A stretch of 64,000 nt of DNA from assembly GCA_022825705.1 (NCBI GenBank), contig JAJDWH010000036.1:124001-188000 (forward strand), read 5' to 3'. A program made the position numbers and the translations under genes. Positions 50,990 through 59,693 of this stretch are shown here, one piece after another; the first letter of the stretch is position 1, and each line of letters starts with the position of its first letter. Source of the DNA: Alphaproteobacteria bacterium. GTDB lineage: Bacteria; Pseudomonadota; Alphaproteobacteria; TMED109. Below the pieces are notes generated by a model. That model did not search any database. It had not been told where the DNA came from and saw nothing but the letters and a program-made list of their open reading frames with translations.

Positions 50990-52356
50990 CCTGTGTCGTT
51001 CTCGCATTCGATCGCCAAGACCCCCGCCAGGCCGTGCGGACCGGCCCGCGTGACGAGTACGGGCTGGATGGTGCCCAGGAAGCATTCGTCCGCGTTGACA
51101 TGGACCGCGTGCATCCAGGGGCTGCGTCCAGTGAGTTGCCCGGCGAGGCGGCCGCGACGCTCGAACAGAACGGGCACGGTCGCGTTTTCGAAGCCGCGAT
51201 TGAAGCTGTGCTGCTGGTCGGCGAGCAGCGCCTGAAGGATCGAAAGGCGGCGGGCCTTGTCCGGCTCGGCCACTTGATGCGGCAGGACGGCGGCCGGCGT
51301 GCCTGGCCGGCGGCTGTAGCGGAAGGAATACGCAGCCGCAAACGAGGTTTCCTCGACCAACCGCAGCGTCGCTTCGAAGTCGTGCTCCGTTTCTCCCGGA
51401 AATCCGACGATGAAGTCCGATGAAAGCGCGAGATCAGGCCTCACCTCCCGCAATGCGCGGACGGTCGCTCTGAAGGAAGCGGCGGTGTGAGCCCGATTCA
51501 TTGCCCGCAGGACCTGATCCGATCCCGACTGGACGGGGAGATGCAGGTACGGCATCAGGGGTTCCAGATCGCCATGGGCGCGAATGAGCTCGTCCGTCAT
51601 GTTCGCGGGATGCGAAGTGGTGTAACGCAGCCGCGCAATGCCGTCGATCTCCGCGAGTCTTCGAAGCAGACCGGCCAGCGAAACTTCCCTGCCGCTCGGA
51701 TCCAGGCCGTGATAGGCGTTCACGTTCTGCCCGAGCAGGCACAGTTCGCTGGCGCCTTGGTCTGCGAGCGTTTCCGCCTCCCGGACCACGTCTTCAACCG
51801 GCCGCGAGTATTCCGCCCCGCGCGTGTACGGCACCACGCAAAACGTGCAAAACCGGTCACACCCTTCCTGGACAGAGAGGAAGGCAGCCGGCCCCGAACC
51901 GCTACGGGTGGGCAGCTCGTCAAACTTGCGCACCGCCGGGAAGTCCGTGCAGATGGCCGGCGCCTTGCCCGCGCGGTCGGCTCGGGCCAGGAGTTCCGGC
52001 AGCCGGTGGTAGGTCTGTGGGCCGACCACGATGTCGACTTCGGGACGCCGACGTCGAATTTCCGCCCCTTCCGCTTGGGCCACGCAGCCGGCGACGACGA
52101 AGCGCACGCGGCGACCCGCGCGGCGGGCGGTAGCCCGGAGCGGCACAAGCCGGCCCAGATCGGAGTAGACCTTCTCTGCAGCTTTCTCGCGGATATGGCA
52201 GGTATTCAGGACGATCAGGTCGGCAGCCTCGGGGGTCTCGGTACGGGTGTATCCGAGCGGGGCCAGCATCTCCGCCATCCGCTCCGAATCGTAGACGTTC
52301 ATTTGGCAGCCGTACGTACGAATGTACACCTGGCGTGCGGTTGACGGTTCAGTCAT
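50986..52356 (-). CDS. miaB: tRNA-2-methylthio-N6-dimethylallyladenosine synthase
   Basis: Radical SAM methylthiotransferase of 456 residues. UPF0004 N-terminal domain with Cys in RTYGCQMNVYDSE, LNTCHIREKA and VAGCVAQAEG; radical SAM cluster CDRFCTFC; TRAM domain at the C-terminus. It modifies i6A37 of tRNA. It overlaps olsA and phoH by 4 bases each. Confidence 0.96.
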   Translation of the reverse strand: MTEPSTARQVYIRTYGCQMNVYDSERMAEMLAPLGYTRTETPEAADLIVLNTCHIREKAAEKVYSDLGRLVPLRATARRAGRRVRFVVAGCVAQAEGAEIRRRRPEVDIVVGPQTYHRLPELLARADRAGKAPAICTDFPAVRKFDELPTRSGSGPAAFLSVQEGCDRFCTFCVVPYTRGAEYSRPVEDVVREAETLADQGASELCLLGQNVNAYHGLDPSGREVSLAGLLRRLAEIDGIARLRYTTSHPANMTDELIRAHGDLEPLMPYLHLPVQSGSDQVLRAMNRAHTAASFRATVRALREVRPDLALSSDFIVGFPGETEHDFEATLRLVEETSFAAAYSFRYSRRPGTPAAVLPHQVAEPDKARRLSILQALLADQQHSFNRGFENATVPVLFERRGRLAGQLTGRSPWMHAVHVNADECFLGTIQPVLVTRAGPHGLAGVLAIECENDTG

Positions 52357-53174
52357 GCGGCAGACGGCTGACTCCGGGTTGCGGCACCCCGGGCGCGGCC
52401 GGCCAGCGCCCGCGCCAGCCCATCAGCGACGCTCCGTTCCGCAAGCCGGGCAAGTTGCTTCCGATCGGAAATCTCGGGCAACGGCGGGTGAAAGCTCACG
52501 GTGACCTCCATATGCCCGAGTCCCAGCAGCCTCCACACATGTGGGAGCAGGTCCATACCACCGTACCAAGTGATGAGCGGGCGATTTCGGCGGTCGAGCG
52601 GCAGGCCGTTGAGCCCGCTGTAGCAGATTGACACCGGCTGCACCGTCAGGCTGCGTAGAACCTCTCGTTCGGCGAAATTGAACAGCGCGGACCGAAAGCG
52701 AAGAACGCGATTGCCGTCACCGCTGGTGCCTTCAGGAAAGAGGACAATGTTGTCGCTGTCCGCCAGTCGACGGGCCAGTTCAGCACCGTGTGCGACCGCC
52801 TGGCTGCGACGACGGTCGATAAAAATGCTTCGCTGCAGTTTCGCGAGCCACCCGAAGAAGAACCACCCGGCGATTTCCGCCTTTGCCACAAACGACACCG
52901 GCGCCAAGGACGAGAGCACGACAATGTCCAGCCAAGAGGTGTGGTTGCTGGCAAACAGGGTAGGGGGCTTGTTACTGGGTCGGCCGATGCGACGGACCCG
53001 GATCCCGAACAGGTGCAGGAGTCCCCGGTGGAAGAAGACCGGGATCCGACGCGACAGGCGAGAACCGCTGGCGAGTGCCACCAGGTGCACGGGAAGGAGC
53101 AGCAGGAACCAGATCAAGAAAGCAACACTCCGAAACGTCGCGCGCGCATGCGAGGCCGCGAGGTCTTCTGCCAT
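52353..53174 (-). CDS. 1-acyl-sn-glycerol-3-phosphate acyltransferase-like, probable OlsA
   Basis: Inner-membrane acyltransferase of 273 residues. A membrane helix FLIWFLLLLPVHLVALAS lies at about 20-37; the catalytic HX4D motif is NHTSWLD and the glycerol-phosphate site FPEGTS. Directly downstream of olsB, so it is likely OlsA, which esterifies lyso-ornithine lipid; PlsC in phospholipid synthesis is the alternative. Overlaps miaB by 4 bases; 3-base gap to olsB. Confidence 0.88.
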   Translation of the reverse strand: MAEDLAASHARATFRSVAFLIWFLLLLPVHLVALASGSRLSRRIPVFFHRGLLHLFGIRVRRIGRPSNKPPTLFASNHTSWLDIVVLSSLAPVSFVAKAEIAGWFFFGWLAKLQRSIFIDRRRSQAVAHGAELARRLADSDNIVLFPEGTSGDGNRVLRFRSALFNFAEREVLRSLTVQPVSICYSGLNGLPLDRRNRPLITWYGGMDLLPHVWRLLGLGHMEVTVSFHPPLPEISDRKQLARLAERSVADGLARALAGRARGAATRSQPSAA

Positions 53175-53177
53175 CGC

Positions 53178-53990
53178 CTAGTTGTACTCGCTCACTCCGG
53201 CTTCCCGCTCGTAGTGCTGGCGGTACCGTTTGCTGACCAGTTCGGTCTTCACAACCATGCAGACGTCGACCGTGCCAAACTGCCAGTCGATGACGGCGCC
53301 ATCCCCGACGAACCCACCAAGCCGAATGTAACCCTTGACGAGCCCCGGCAGCGCCTTCAGGCCGTCGCGCGACGTGAATGCGTCCGGTGCCAAACGATCC
53401 ATCGGAACCCTGAGATTCTCGAGCGCCCGGGGACGCAGGTCCGGGGGCGCCAGGTGCGCGTGGTGCAGGTAGCTGAGCGGAAGTGCGAGTTCGTCCGGAT
53501 CGGTCCCGCTGAGGCTGGCGCATCCGAACATCAGCTGCACGTCGTGGTGGAAGACATAGTGGGCGATGCCGCGCCACAGCAACTGGGCCGTGGCCCCAGT
53601 TCGGTAGCTTGGGTGGATGCACATGCGGCCGAGCTCGACAAGAACCCCGGTCTGTCCGAGAAGTGGCGCCAGGTCGTACTCCGTATTGGTGTAAAGCTCG
53701 CTCGAGGGTGTTTCCGCGCCGCACCGGTGCAGCCGGTAGGTCCCGATCACGGACCCGCCTGAGCCGTGATCGAGCACCAGCAGGTGCTCCCACAGCGGGT
53801 CATAGCGGTCAAAATCGCGCTGGCGTTTCCGCATCTCCGGCGAGGGCTTGGCCGACATTTCCTCGTAGAAGATCCGGTACCGTAGCGCCTGGGCGGCGTC
53901 CACCTCATCGGCCTTCGTGGCTAGGCGTACCTCGAGGTTTCCGGCCCGCGCGACTGGCACTGCGCTGTGGCGGGGAGCGCACGGCGGCAT
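53178..53990 (-). CDS. olsB: L-ornithine N(alpha)-acyltransferase OlsB-like (GNAT)
   Basis: Acyltransferase of 270 residues. The GNAT-like fold carries YRIFYEEMSAKPSPEMR near the N-terminus, a segment characteristic of OlsB and related haemolysin-like acyltransferases, then VELGRMCIHPSYR and the FGCASLSGTDP block. OlsB transfers a 3-hydroxyacyl chain from ACP onto ornithine. With OlsA adjacent, ornithine-lipid synthesis is the likely pathway. Positioned 3 bases from fur and olsA. Confidence 0.85.
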   Translation of the reverse strand: MPPCAPRHSAVPVARAGNLEVRLATKADEVDAAQALRYRIFYEEMSAKPSPEMRKRQRDFDRYDPLWEHLLVLDHGSGGSVIGTYRLHRCGAETPSSELYTNTEYDLAPLLGQTGVLVELGRMCIHPSYRTGATAQLLWRGIAHYVFHHDVQLMFGCASLSGTDPDELALPLSYLHHAHLAPPDLRPRALENLRVPMDRLAPDAFTSRDGLKALPGLVKGYIRLGGFVGDGAVIDWQFGTVDVCMVVKTELVSKRYRQHYEREAGVSEYN

Positions 53991-53993
53991 CCC

Positions 53994-54425
53994 TCAATCC
54001 TGCTCCGGCTTGTTGATCCGGGTTCCGTACAACTCATGCCTATGGCCGGTCAGGCGGTACCCCAGCTTGCGGGCGACGTCTTCCTGCAGGTCCTCAATCT
54101 CTTCGTTCACGAACTCTATGACTTCGCCGGTGTCGACGTCGATCAGATGGTCGTGATGGGCGCGTTGGATCTCTTCGTAGCGCGCTCGACCATCACCGAA
54201 GTCATGCTTCTCCAGAATTCCCGCTTCCTCGAGCAGCCGCATCGTTCGGTACACCGTCGCCAGGCTGATGCGTCCTTCGATCCGCGACGCTCTGCGGTAG
54301 ACGTCTTCGGCCGCTGGGTGGTCGTCCGATTCAGCGAGAACTTGCACGATGACGCGGCGTTGCGAGGTCATCTTGAGACCTCTGTCAGTGCAGAGTTTTT
54401 CCAAGTCTGAAGCGGTGGAGGACAA
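53994..54425 (-). CDS. fur: Fur-family transcriptional regulator
   Basis: Metal-dependent regulator of 143 residues. The winged-helix (SLATVYRTMRLLEEAGIL) is followed by the HHDHLIDVDTGEVIEF metal and dimerisation region. The C-terminal CxxC zinc site of classical Fur is missing, as in alphaproteobacterial Fur/Mur. Thus it may be a Mur or Fur protein. First gene of the fur-olsB-olsA-miaB-phoH-ybeY-corC operon; its own promoter is in the 90-base gap to the right. Confidence 0.9.
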   Translation of the reverse strand: MSSTASDLEKLCTDRGLKMTSQRRVIVQVLAESDDHPAAEDVYRRASRIEGRISLATVYRTMRLLEEAGILEKHDFGDGRARYEEIQRAHHDHLIDVDTGEVIEFVNEEIEDLQEDVARKLGYRLTGHRHELYGTRINKPEQD

Positions 54426-54515
54426 CGTTCCTAGCAGTTCCGTCTGTGTCCGGGACCCACAGTATAGATGGGATGTGCCCGTGAGCAGAAAATCCGGGCG
54501 ATATACTGGGATATT

Positions 54516-54803
54516 GTGCCTGTTTCCTCCGCCGAGATTCCGCCGACAGTTTCGGTCGTGACGCTAGATATCACTGACGACGTCTGTCCGATGACGTTCG
54601 TCCGCACGCGGATCGCGCTGGACCGATTGCCCATGGACGGCGTTCTTGTGGTCCTGCTGACCGATGGAGAGCCGCTTGAGAACGTGCCACGTTCCGCAGC
54701 GGAGCTCGGATACCGTGTGGACCCGCCCGAGCCGCATCCTGCCGGGTCCGGGATTTGGCGGATTACCATCCGCCACCAGTCTCAGGCGACCTCCGGCGGC
54801 TGA
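54516..54803 (+). CDS. TusA-family sulfurtransferase-like protein
   Basis: A 95-residue protein with the TusA fold. The motif LDITDDVCPMTFVRTRIALDR shows CPMT rather than the classic CPxP but the position of Cys is conserved, and the C-terminus has EPLENVPRSAAELGYRV. Start codon uncertain: GTG 54516 is used, with GTG 54558 and ATG 54468 as alternatives. The 3' end overlaps tsaB by 22 bases on the opposite strand. Confidence 0.78.
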   Translation: MPVSSAEIPPTVSVVTLDITDDVCPMTFVRTRIALDRLPMDGVLVVLLTDGEPLENVPRSAAELGYRVDPPEPHPAGSGIWRITIRHQSQATSGG

Positions 54804-55474
54804 CGCCAATCTGCGGGCGGGGTGGCGTCTGCGGGCCGCAGGTACAGCGGCTTGGGTCCACTCGTGTAGCCATGCCCCCGGCGCCCCTGCAGGGCCTGGC
54901 TGAGGGTCACGGCCAGGGCCTTTGGACTCGGGGTGGAGATGTCGGTCCGCGGTATTCCGCGTCCCAGTACGTCCCGCAGGATGGCCGCGCCACTTCCGAC
55001 CAGGAGCCGCGTCCCCTTGGGGCAGAGCGACCTGGCGGTTTCCGCGGCTGAACGCAGCGGCGGTCCGACCGGCGTGCCGTCCGCCCGGAAGTGACGGAGG
55101 TACAGTTCGCCCCGACGCGCATCGATCACGGCGGTAACGGGGGCTTCGGCGGATGGCCCGGCGATCACCGTGCGGGCGAGTGCGTCCAACGTCGGCACCC
55201 CGACCGTCGGCAGGTCCGCTGCAAGCCCCATCGCCCGCGCGGCGGCGATCCCGGACCGGATGCCGGTAAAGGTGCCGGGTCCGCGGGTACAGCCGATTCC
55301 TTCTAGGTCCCCGAAACCAACCCCTGACGCTGTCATCAGGTCGCGCAGCAACGGGACCAGCCGGTCGGCGTGTCCGCGCGGGCAATGCTCGCTGTGCTCG
55401 GCAACGATCTGTTCCCCCTGAGCCAGCCCCGCGGTCAGGTGGTCCAGCGCCGTGTCAAAGAACAGGAATCGCAC
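54782..55474 (-). CDS. tsaB: tRNA threonylcarbamoyladenosine biosynthesis protein TsaB
   Basis: Inactive-homologue partner of TsaD, 230 residues. Conserved N-terminus FLFFDTALDHLTAGL, and the sequence GPGTFTGIRSGIAAARA are diagnostic for TsaB. The C-terminal domain ends with PLYLRPADA. rimI, commonly adjacent, is not seen. It ends 22 bases inside the TusA-like gene. Confidence 0.93.
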   Translation of the reverse strand: MRFLFFDTALDHLTAGLAQGEQIVAEHSEHCPRGHADRLVPLLRDLMTASGVGFGDLEGIGCTRGPGTFTGIRSGIAAARAMGLAADLPTVGVPTLDALARTVIAGPSAEAPVTAVIDARRGELYLRHFRADGTPVGPPLRSAAETARSLCPKGTRLLVGSGAAILRDVLGRGIPRTDISTPSPKALAVTLSQALQGRRGHGYTSGPKPLYLRPADATPPADWRQPPEVA

Positions 55475-55483
55475 GTGCCCGGT

Positions 55484-56041
55484 TCAGGCGACCTCGCGAA
55501 CTTCCTGCACCGCCGGAATGTAGTGCCTCAGCATGTTCTCCACGCCCATCTTCAGGGTCGTCATGGAGCTCGGGCAGCCGGAGCAGGCACCGTGCAGTTC
55601 CAGCATCACAATTCCGTCGCGATAGCCGTGAAACACGATGTCGCCGCCATGGCCGGCCACCGCTGGCCGGACGCGTGTGTCGATGAGGTCGCGGATTTCC
55701 GCCACCACTTCCGCATCTTCCGGTCTCACCACGGCTTCCGCTGCCGGTTCAGCGGGAGCGGCCACGGTCGGCTCGCCGGACGCGTAGTGCTGCATGATCG
55801 CCGCGAGCAATAGCGGCTTCAGCGGCTGCCATTCAAAGTCGGGGGCACGCGTGACGGTAATGAAGTCCCGTCCGAGGAAAACGCCCGCTACGCCCTCGAC
55901 GGAGAATAGCCGGGCCGCCAGAGGCGATCGTTCGGCCTCTTCCGGACGGTTGAAGGAAGCCGTGCCACGGTCCAGCACGGCCTGATCGGGTAGGAACTTG
56001 AGGGTTTCCGGATTCGGCGTGCCTTCTGTCTGGATGAACAT
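55484..56041 (-). CDS. NifU-family Fe-S cluster carrier (Nfu)
   Basis: A 185-residue protein with Nfu N-terminal domain (MFIQTEGTPNPETLKFLP start, about 1-90) and the C-terminal NifU domain with the cluster site CSGC (ACSGCPSSMTTLK). It delivers 4Fe-4S clusters, as in Nfu1. ATG 56041 has a strong AGGAGG site eight bases upstream, which rules out the longer upstream frame. Ends 10 bases before tsaB. Confidence 0.94.
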   Translation of the reverse strand: MFIQTEGTPNPETLKFLPDQAVLDRGTASFNRPEEAERSPLAARLFSVEGVAGVFLGRDFITVTRAPDFEWQPLKPLLLAAIMQHYASGEPTVAAPAEPAAEAVVRPEDAEVVAEIRDLIDTRVRPAVAGHGGDIVFHGYRDGIVMLELHGACSGCPSSMTTLKMGVENMLRHYIPAVQEVREVA

Positions 56042-56480
56042 GGCGTCGACCTCCTGGCATGTATCGGCGGGCCGCTGGCCCACTCCTGCGTGGACTCCCA
56101 CGAACGACGGCGGGCAGGTTTGGTGATGGCACCAAGCATAGGGGATCGGCCGCTGGCGCTCGCGCCGGGCGGCACGCTGCATTGGTCGCGTCCGGGACGT
56201 CCCGAGGCAGAGTGGACCGGGCGCCCATGATGTAGGGCATGTGCGCCGCGAAATCCCGACACCTGACTGGACCGACGGAGCCCTGCGAGCGGACGACGGA
56301 ACTGCCGTATCCATCCGTCCTGGACTTGAATGCGCCAGGTCACGCGGGACTCCGCGCGCATCGCTTCAACTCCCTGCGACGGAAATGCGGCTGACTACAA
56401 TTCGGCTTGTACCGCCTATATTTATGGTGGCGTATGGGAAGAGGCCCTCGCTCGACGAGGGGGCAGGAGGCCGCAGTCTC
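56042..56480. other. Gene-free stretch between divergent nfu and TPR gene
   Basis: About 440 bases with no supported gene on either strand. It contains a 34-codon frame at about 56126 (MAPSIGDRP...) without a ribosome site and a GTG-terminated open frame ahead of the TPR gene; neither is convincing. It must hold the divergent promoters. Confidence 0.5.
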
Positions 56481-58256
56481 GTGATCATCCGCGTAGTCGC
56501 TGCGATCGCTGCTGCGGTCGTCCTCGGAACTGGTGGGACTGCGCGTGCGGCGGGCGAGCAGCTTGAGGCGGCGTCGCCGTTCGGCGCCTATCTCGCGGCC
56601 CAACACGCCGCGAAATCAGGCGACTATTCCACCGCCTCAGCCTACTTCCACGCGCTGATCGGGAGCGACCAAAAGGCAGCCGTCATGGCTGATGCCATCA
56701 AGACCTTTGTCGCCAGCGGCGAGGTCACGACGGCTGAGAAGCTGTCGCGGGAACTGGTCCAGACCGGAACGCGGCCCTGGGGGCTCGCGATTTTCCTCCG
56801 GTTTGCGGGCGATGTTCTCAGGGACGACATGGCGTCTGCGGAAGCGCTGCTGGACCCAATGGCCACCGTGGGCGGCCTGGACGGATATCTGGTCCCGGTA
56901 CTGCGCGCCTGGATCTCGGGTTCCCGAGGCCCGCCGAGCGCGGCCTTCGAACAGATCGACCGCATTGCCGAGCGCGGCGTACTCATTTCTTTCTTCAACT
57001 ATCACGCCGCCCGCATTCTTGATCACTGGGGTGAGCAGGAGGCGGCGGGCCAGCGTTATCGAACGGCAATTCAGGAGGCGGCGATTCCCGATCGCATGGC
57101 GTTGGCCGCCCTCGCCCACTTTTCGGCGACCGGGCAGATCGATGACGCCATCCGGGCGCGGACCAGCCTCGCAGGACGTCGTCCAGCAAGCGGCACGGTG
57201 CTGGCACTTCAGGAGGGGGCAGAACTCCGGTCTCTGGGCGGGCCGATCAATCTTGCCATGCCGCCTACGGCGGGTGCCGATCGTGCCGTCGGGGACCAGG
57301 GCCAGGCGAAAGGTCTGGATCAGCGCGACGTGGCCATCGGGGTCGCCGAAACGTTCTTCGACGGCGCTCGTATGTTGTTTTCGCAACAGTTTTATCGTGG
57401 CGCACTGGCGTACGTGCAGATCGCACTGTACCTGGAGCCGGACTTTCTGGCGGCTCGCCTCCTGGTCGCGCAGGTCCAGGAGCAGCTCGGCGCGAACGAC
57501 TCTGCGCTGGCGTCCTACCGGCGCGTTCCGTCGGATGCTCCCGAAGCGTGGGATGCAGGCCTGGCGCTTGCCAGTCTGCTCGGCCGGCTGGACCGGGTCG
57601 AGGAAGCACGCTCGGAACTTCAACTGCTTGGGGAACGCTTCCCGGGAAGAGTGGGAGCCCTCAGCGCGCTGGGCCAGCTGATGGCCACGGAGAAGCGGTA
57701 CGATCAAGCGATCGCCGCCTATTCCGAAGCGCTTGACCGTCTCGATTGGCTGGAACCCCACCACTGGCCCTTGCTTTATGGTCGTGGCGCGGCCTTCGAG
57801 CGATCAGGCCTCTGGGAGCGGGCGGAGGAAGACCTGCAGCGGGCGCTGGAACTGTCGCCCGATCAACCGTTCATCCTCAATTACCTGGCGTACTCCTGGA
57901 TTGAGCAGGGCCGGCGGCTCGAAGAGGCCAAGGCGATGGCGGCCCTTGCCGCCAGGCTCCGTCCCGACAACGGGTTCATCATCGACAGCCTCGGATGGGC
58001 GCACTATCGGTTGGGTGATTACGAGCTGGCCGTGGAAACGCTGGAACGGGCCATGGCGGCGCAACCTGGAGACCCGGTGATCACCAGTCATTACGGGGAC
58101 GCGCTGTGGCGTACCGGGCGCAAGCTGGAAGCCCGCATGCAATGGCGCAACGCGCTCCGGGCGGATCCCGACCCGGAACTCGCGGCCGAGATCGAATGGA
58201 AGCTGGAACACGGGTTCGACGAACTGCCGCCGGTCGTCGAGGAGCACGAGATCTGA
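56481..58256 (+). CDS. Secreted tetratricopeptide-repeat protein
   Basis: A 591-residue periplasmic protein. Signal peptide: IIRVVAAIAAAVVLGTGGTARA (about 2-24). The rest is arranged in helical TPR-like pairs, clearest from 440 onwards (LLYGRGAAFERSGLWERAEEDLQRAL and LDSLGWAHYRLGDYELAVETL type repeats, about residues 450-560). The start is GTG 56481, where AGGAGG sits ten bases upstream. It precedes ispE, a common alphaproteobacterial order; function unknown, possibly envelope assembly. Confidence 0.84.
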   Translation: MIIRVVAAIAAAVVLGTGGTARAAGEQLEAASPFGAYLAAQHAAKSGDYSTASAYFHALIGSDQKAAVMADAIKTFVASGEVTTAEKLSRELVQTGTRPWGLAIFLRFAGDVLRDDMASAEALLDPMATVGGLDGYLVPVLRAWISGSRGPPSAAFEQIDRIAERGVLISFFNYHAARILDHWGEQEAAGQRYRTAIQEAAIPDRMALAALAHFSATGQIDDAIRARTSLAGRRPASGTVLALQEGAELRSLGGPINLAMPPTAGADRAVGDQGQAKGLDQRDVAIGVAETFFDGARMLFSQQFYRGALAYVQIALYLEPDFLAARLLVAQVQEQLGANDSALASYRRVPSDAPEAWDAGLALASLLGRLDRVEEARSELQLLGERFPGRVGALSALGQLMATEKRYDQAIAAYSEALDRLDWLEPHHWPLLYGRGAAFERSGLWERAEEDLQRALELSPDQPFILNYLAYSWIEQGRRLEEAKAMAALAARLRPDNGFIIDSLGWAHYRLGDYELAVETLERAMAAQPGDPVITSHYGDALWRTGRKLEARMQWRNALRADPDPELAAEIEWKLEHGFDELPPVVEEHEI

Positions 58257-59185
58257 TCGCCGGCCGTTTCGGTGCCGAAATCGAGGGTGCCCCCGCCAAG
58301 ATCAATTTGCATCTCCACGTGCTCGGACGGACTCCTTCCGGGCTTCATCGAATCGATTCGGCGCTGGCGTTCGTGGACATCTTTGACGTCGTCCGGGCTT
58401 CGCCGGCGCCCGGCCTGTCACTTTCCGTCTCGGGCCCGATGGCCAGGACGGTGGATTCGCTCGGCACCGCCAACTACGTGATGCGGGCCGCGGTGGAACT
58501 CCGTGAGCGCGCGGGGGTCAGCGCCGGCGCTGACCTCCATTTGGAGAAGCACATTCCTCCCGGGGCGGGGTTGGCAGGGGGCACGGCCGATGGGGGGGCG
58601 ACCCTGCGGGCCCTGGGCCGCCTCTGGGGGATCAGCCGCCATGATCCAGCCATGCGGGGTGCGGCGTCCGCGCTGGGCGCCGATGGCCCCGCGTGCCTGG
58701 AGTCGCAGGCCTGTTGGGCTGGCGGGACCGGCGCCGACCTTGCGTCGATGGCGGCACCGACCGGCAACGTGCTCGTTGCCTGGCCAGGAACCGAGCTGGC
58801 GACTTCAAGCGTCTACGCCGGCTGGCGAGGCCCGGGGTCCCGCCCGGCATCCAGGCGTCGGATGCCGGTACGACAACACGTTGCGCGTACGGCCAACGAT
58901 CTCGCGACTTCGGCTGCTCGCCTCGCGCCCGTGATCCGCAACGTCGAGATGACGTTGGCCTCCGTTCCAGGTGCACAGGGTGTGCGGATGACGGGCAGCG
59001 GTACGGCGGTGTTCGCACTGTTCGCTCACCGGTGCGAGGCTGAAGCGGCTGCGCGTCAGCTTCGCCGCGCCCGCCCCGGCTGGTGGCTGCGCGCCGCTTC
59101 GTTCCTGCCTCGAGGCCGGGCCTTGGGCTCGATCAGGTCCGGAGCAGGCAAATCCTCGTTGTGCCGTAGACGCGTTCGTCGATGA
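58196..59185 (+). CDS. ispE: 4-diphosphocytidyl-2-C-methyl-D-erythritol kinase
   Basis: GHMP kinase of the MEP isoprenoid pathway, up to 329 residues. APAKINLHLHVLGR marks the N-terminal core, PPGAGLAGGTADGGA is the ATP loop, and GVRMTGSGTAVFALF the C-terminal motif 3. The expected N-terminus lies near 58253, but no ATG, GTG or TTG occurs there: a GAGGAG ribosome site precedes CTG 58253 and ATC 58256. ATG 58196, overlapping the TPR gene by 61 bases, is used as the nearest usual start. The 3' end overlaps rsmD by 53 bases on the opposite strand. The Arg-rich C-terminal tail is longer than usual. Confidence 0.88.
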   Translation: MEAGTRVRRTAAGRRGARDLIAGRFGAEIEGAPAKINLHLHVLGRTPSGLHRIDSALAFVDIFDVVRASPAPGLSLSVSGPMARTVDSLGTANYVMRAAVELRERAGVSAGADLHLEKHIPPGAGLAGGTADGGATLRALGRLWGISRHDPAMRGAASALGADGPACLESQACWAGGTGADLASMAAPTGNVLVAWPGTELATSSVYAGWRGPGSRPASRRRMPVRQHVARTANDLATSAARLAPVIRNVEMTLASVPGAQGVRMTGSGTAVFALFAHRCEAEAAARQLRRARPGWWLRAASFLPRGRALGSIRSGAGKSSLCRRRVRR

Positions 59186-59693
59186 GGCGACAGCCGGAAG
59201 GAATCGGAAACGTCTCGCGGCGGCCCAGCTCGACGGCGGCGATTCCGTCCGCGATCACCCACCCCTCGCCCCGGGCAGCGGCGAGAGCAGGCTCCGCGAG
59301 CCCTTCCCCGTAGGGAGCGTCGACGAACACGAACTCCGCCGCGAACGTCGATGCCGGCAGCCGCAATGCGTCTGCGTGGAGGATCCGGGCCCGGCGCTGC
59401 TCGCCCAGCGCCACGACGTTTCGGCTGAGTACGGAGACCGCGTCTGGGTCCCGTTCCACGAAGGTGACGACGGCAGCCCCCCGCGACAGCGCCTCGATTC
59501 CGAGCGCGCCGGTACCGGCGAACAGGTCGAGGACGGAGGCGCCGGCGAGCTGACGGTCGAGACGTGGAGAATGCTCGAGCAAGTCGAACAAGGACTTGCG
59601 GACTCGCACTTGAGTCGGCCGTACGCGGGAGCCGAGGGGCGTTTCGAGACGCCGGCCGCGGTGGCGGCCGGCGAGGACGGTGAGGCCGCTCAA
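59133..59693 (-). CDS. rsmD: 16S rRNA (guanine966-N2)-methyltransferase
   Basis: SAM-dependent methyltransferase of 186 residues. Start MSGLTVLAGRHRGRRLETP; RPTQVRVRKSLFDLL; SAM motif VLDLFAGTGALGIEALSRGA. Catalytic motif IV reads VDAPYGEG instead of DPPY. The substitution P to A in the first Pro is noteworthy. Overlaps rluB by 4 bases. Confidence 0.92.
   Translation of the reverse strand: MSGLTVLAGRHRGRRLETPLGSRVRPTQVRVRKSLFDLLEHSPRLDRQLAGASVLDLFAGTGALGIEALSRGAAVVTFVERDPDAVSVLSRNVVALGEQRRARILHADALRLPASTFAAEFVFVDAPYGEGLAEPALAAARGEGWVIADGIAAVELGRRETFPIPSGCRLIDERVYGTTRICLLRT

Noticed and set aside
54468-54515. Using ATG 54468 as the TusA-like start.
   Set aside because: It would add a Lys/Arg-rich 16-residue N-terminus encoded by the region that should hold the fur promoter; TusA proteins begin close to the LDITD strand. 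It remains possible.
56241-56480. An N-terminal extension of the TPR protein from GTG 56241.
   Set aside because: GTG 56481 has AGGAGG in place and gives a normal signal peptide; the extension would bury that peptide internally.
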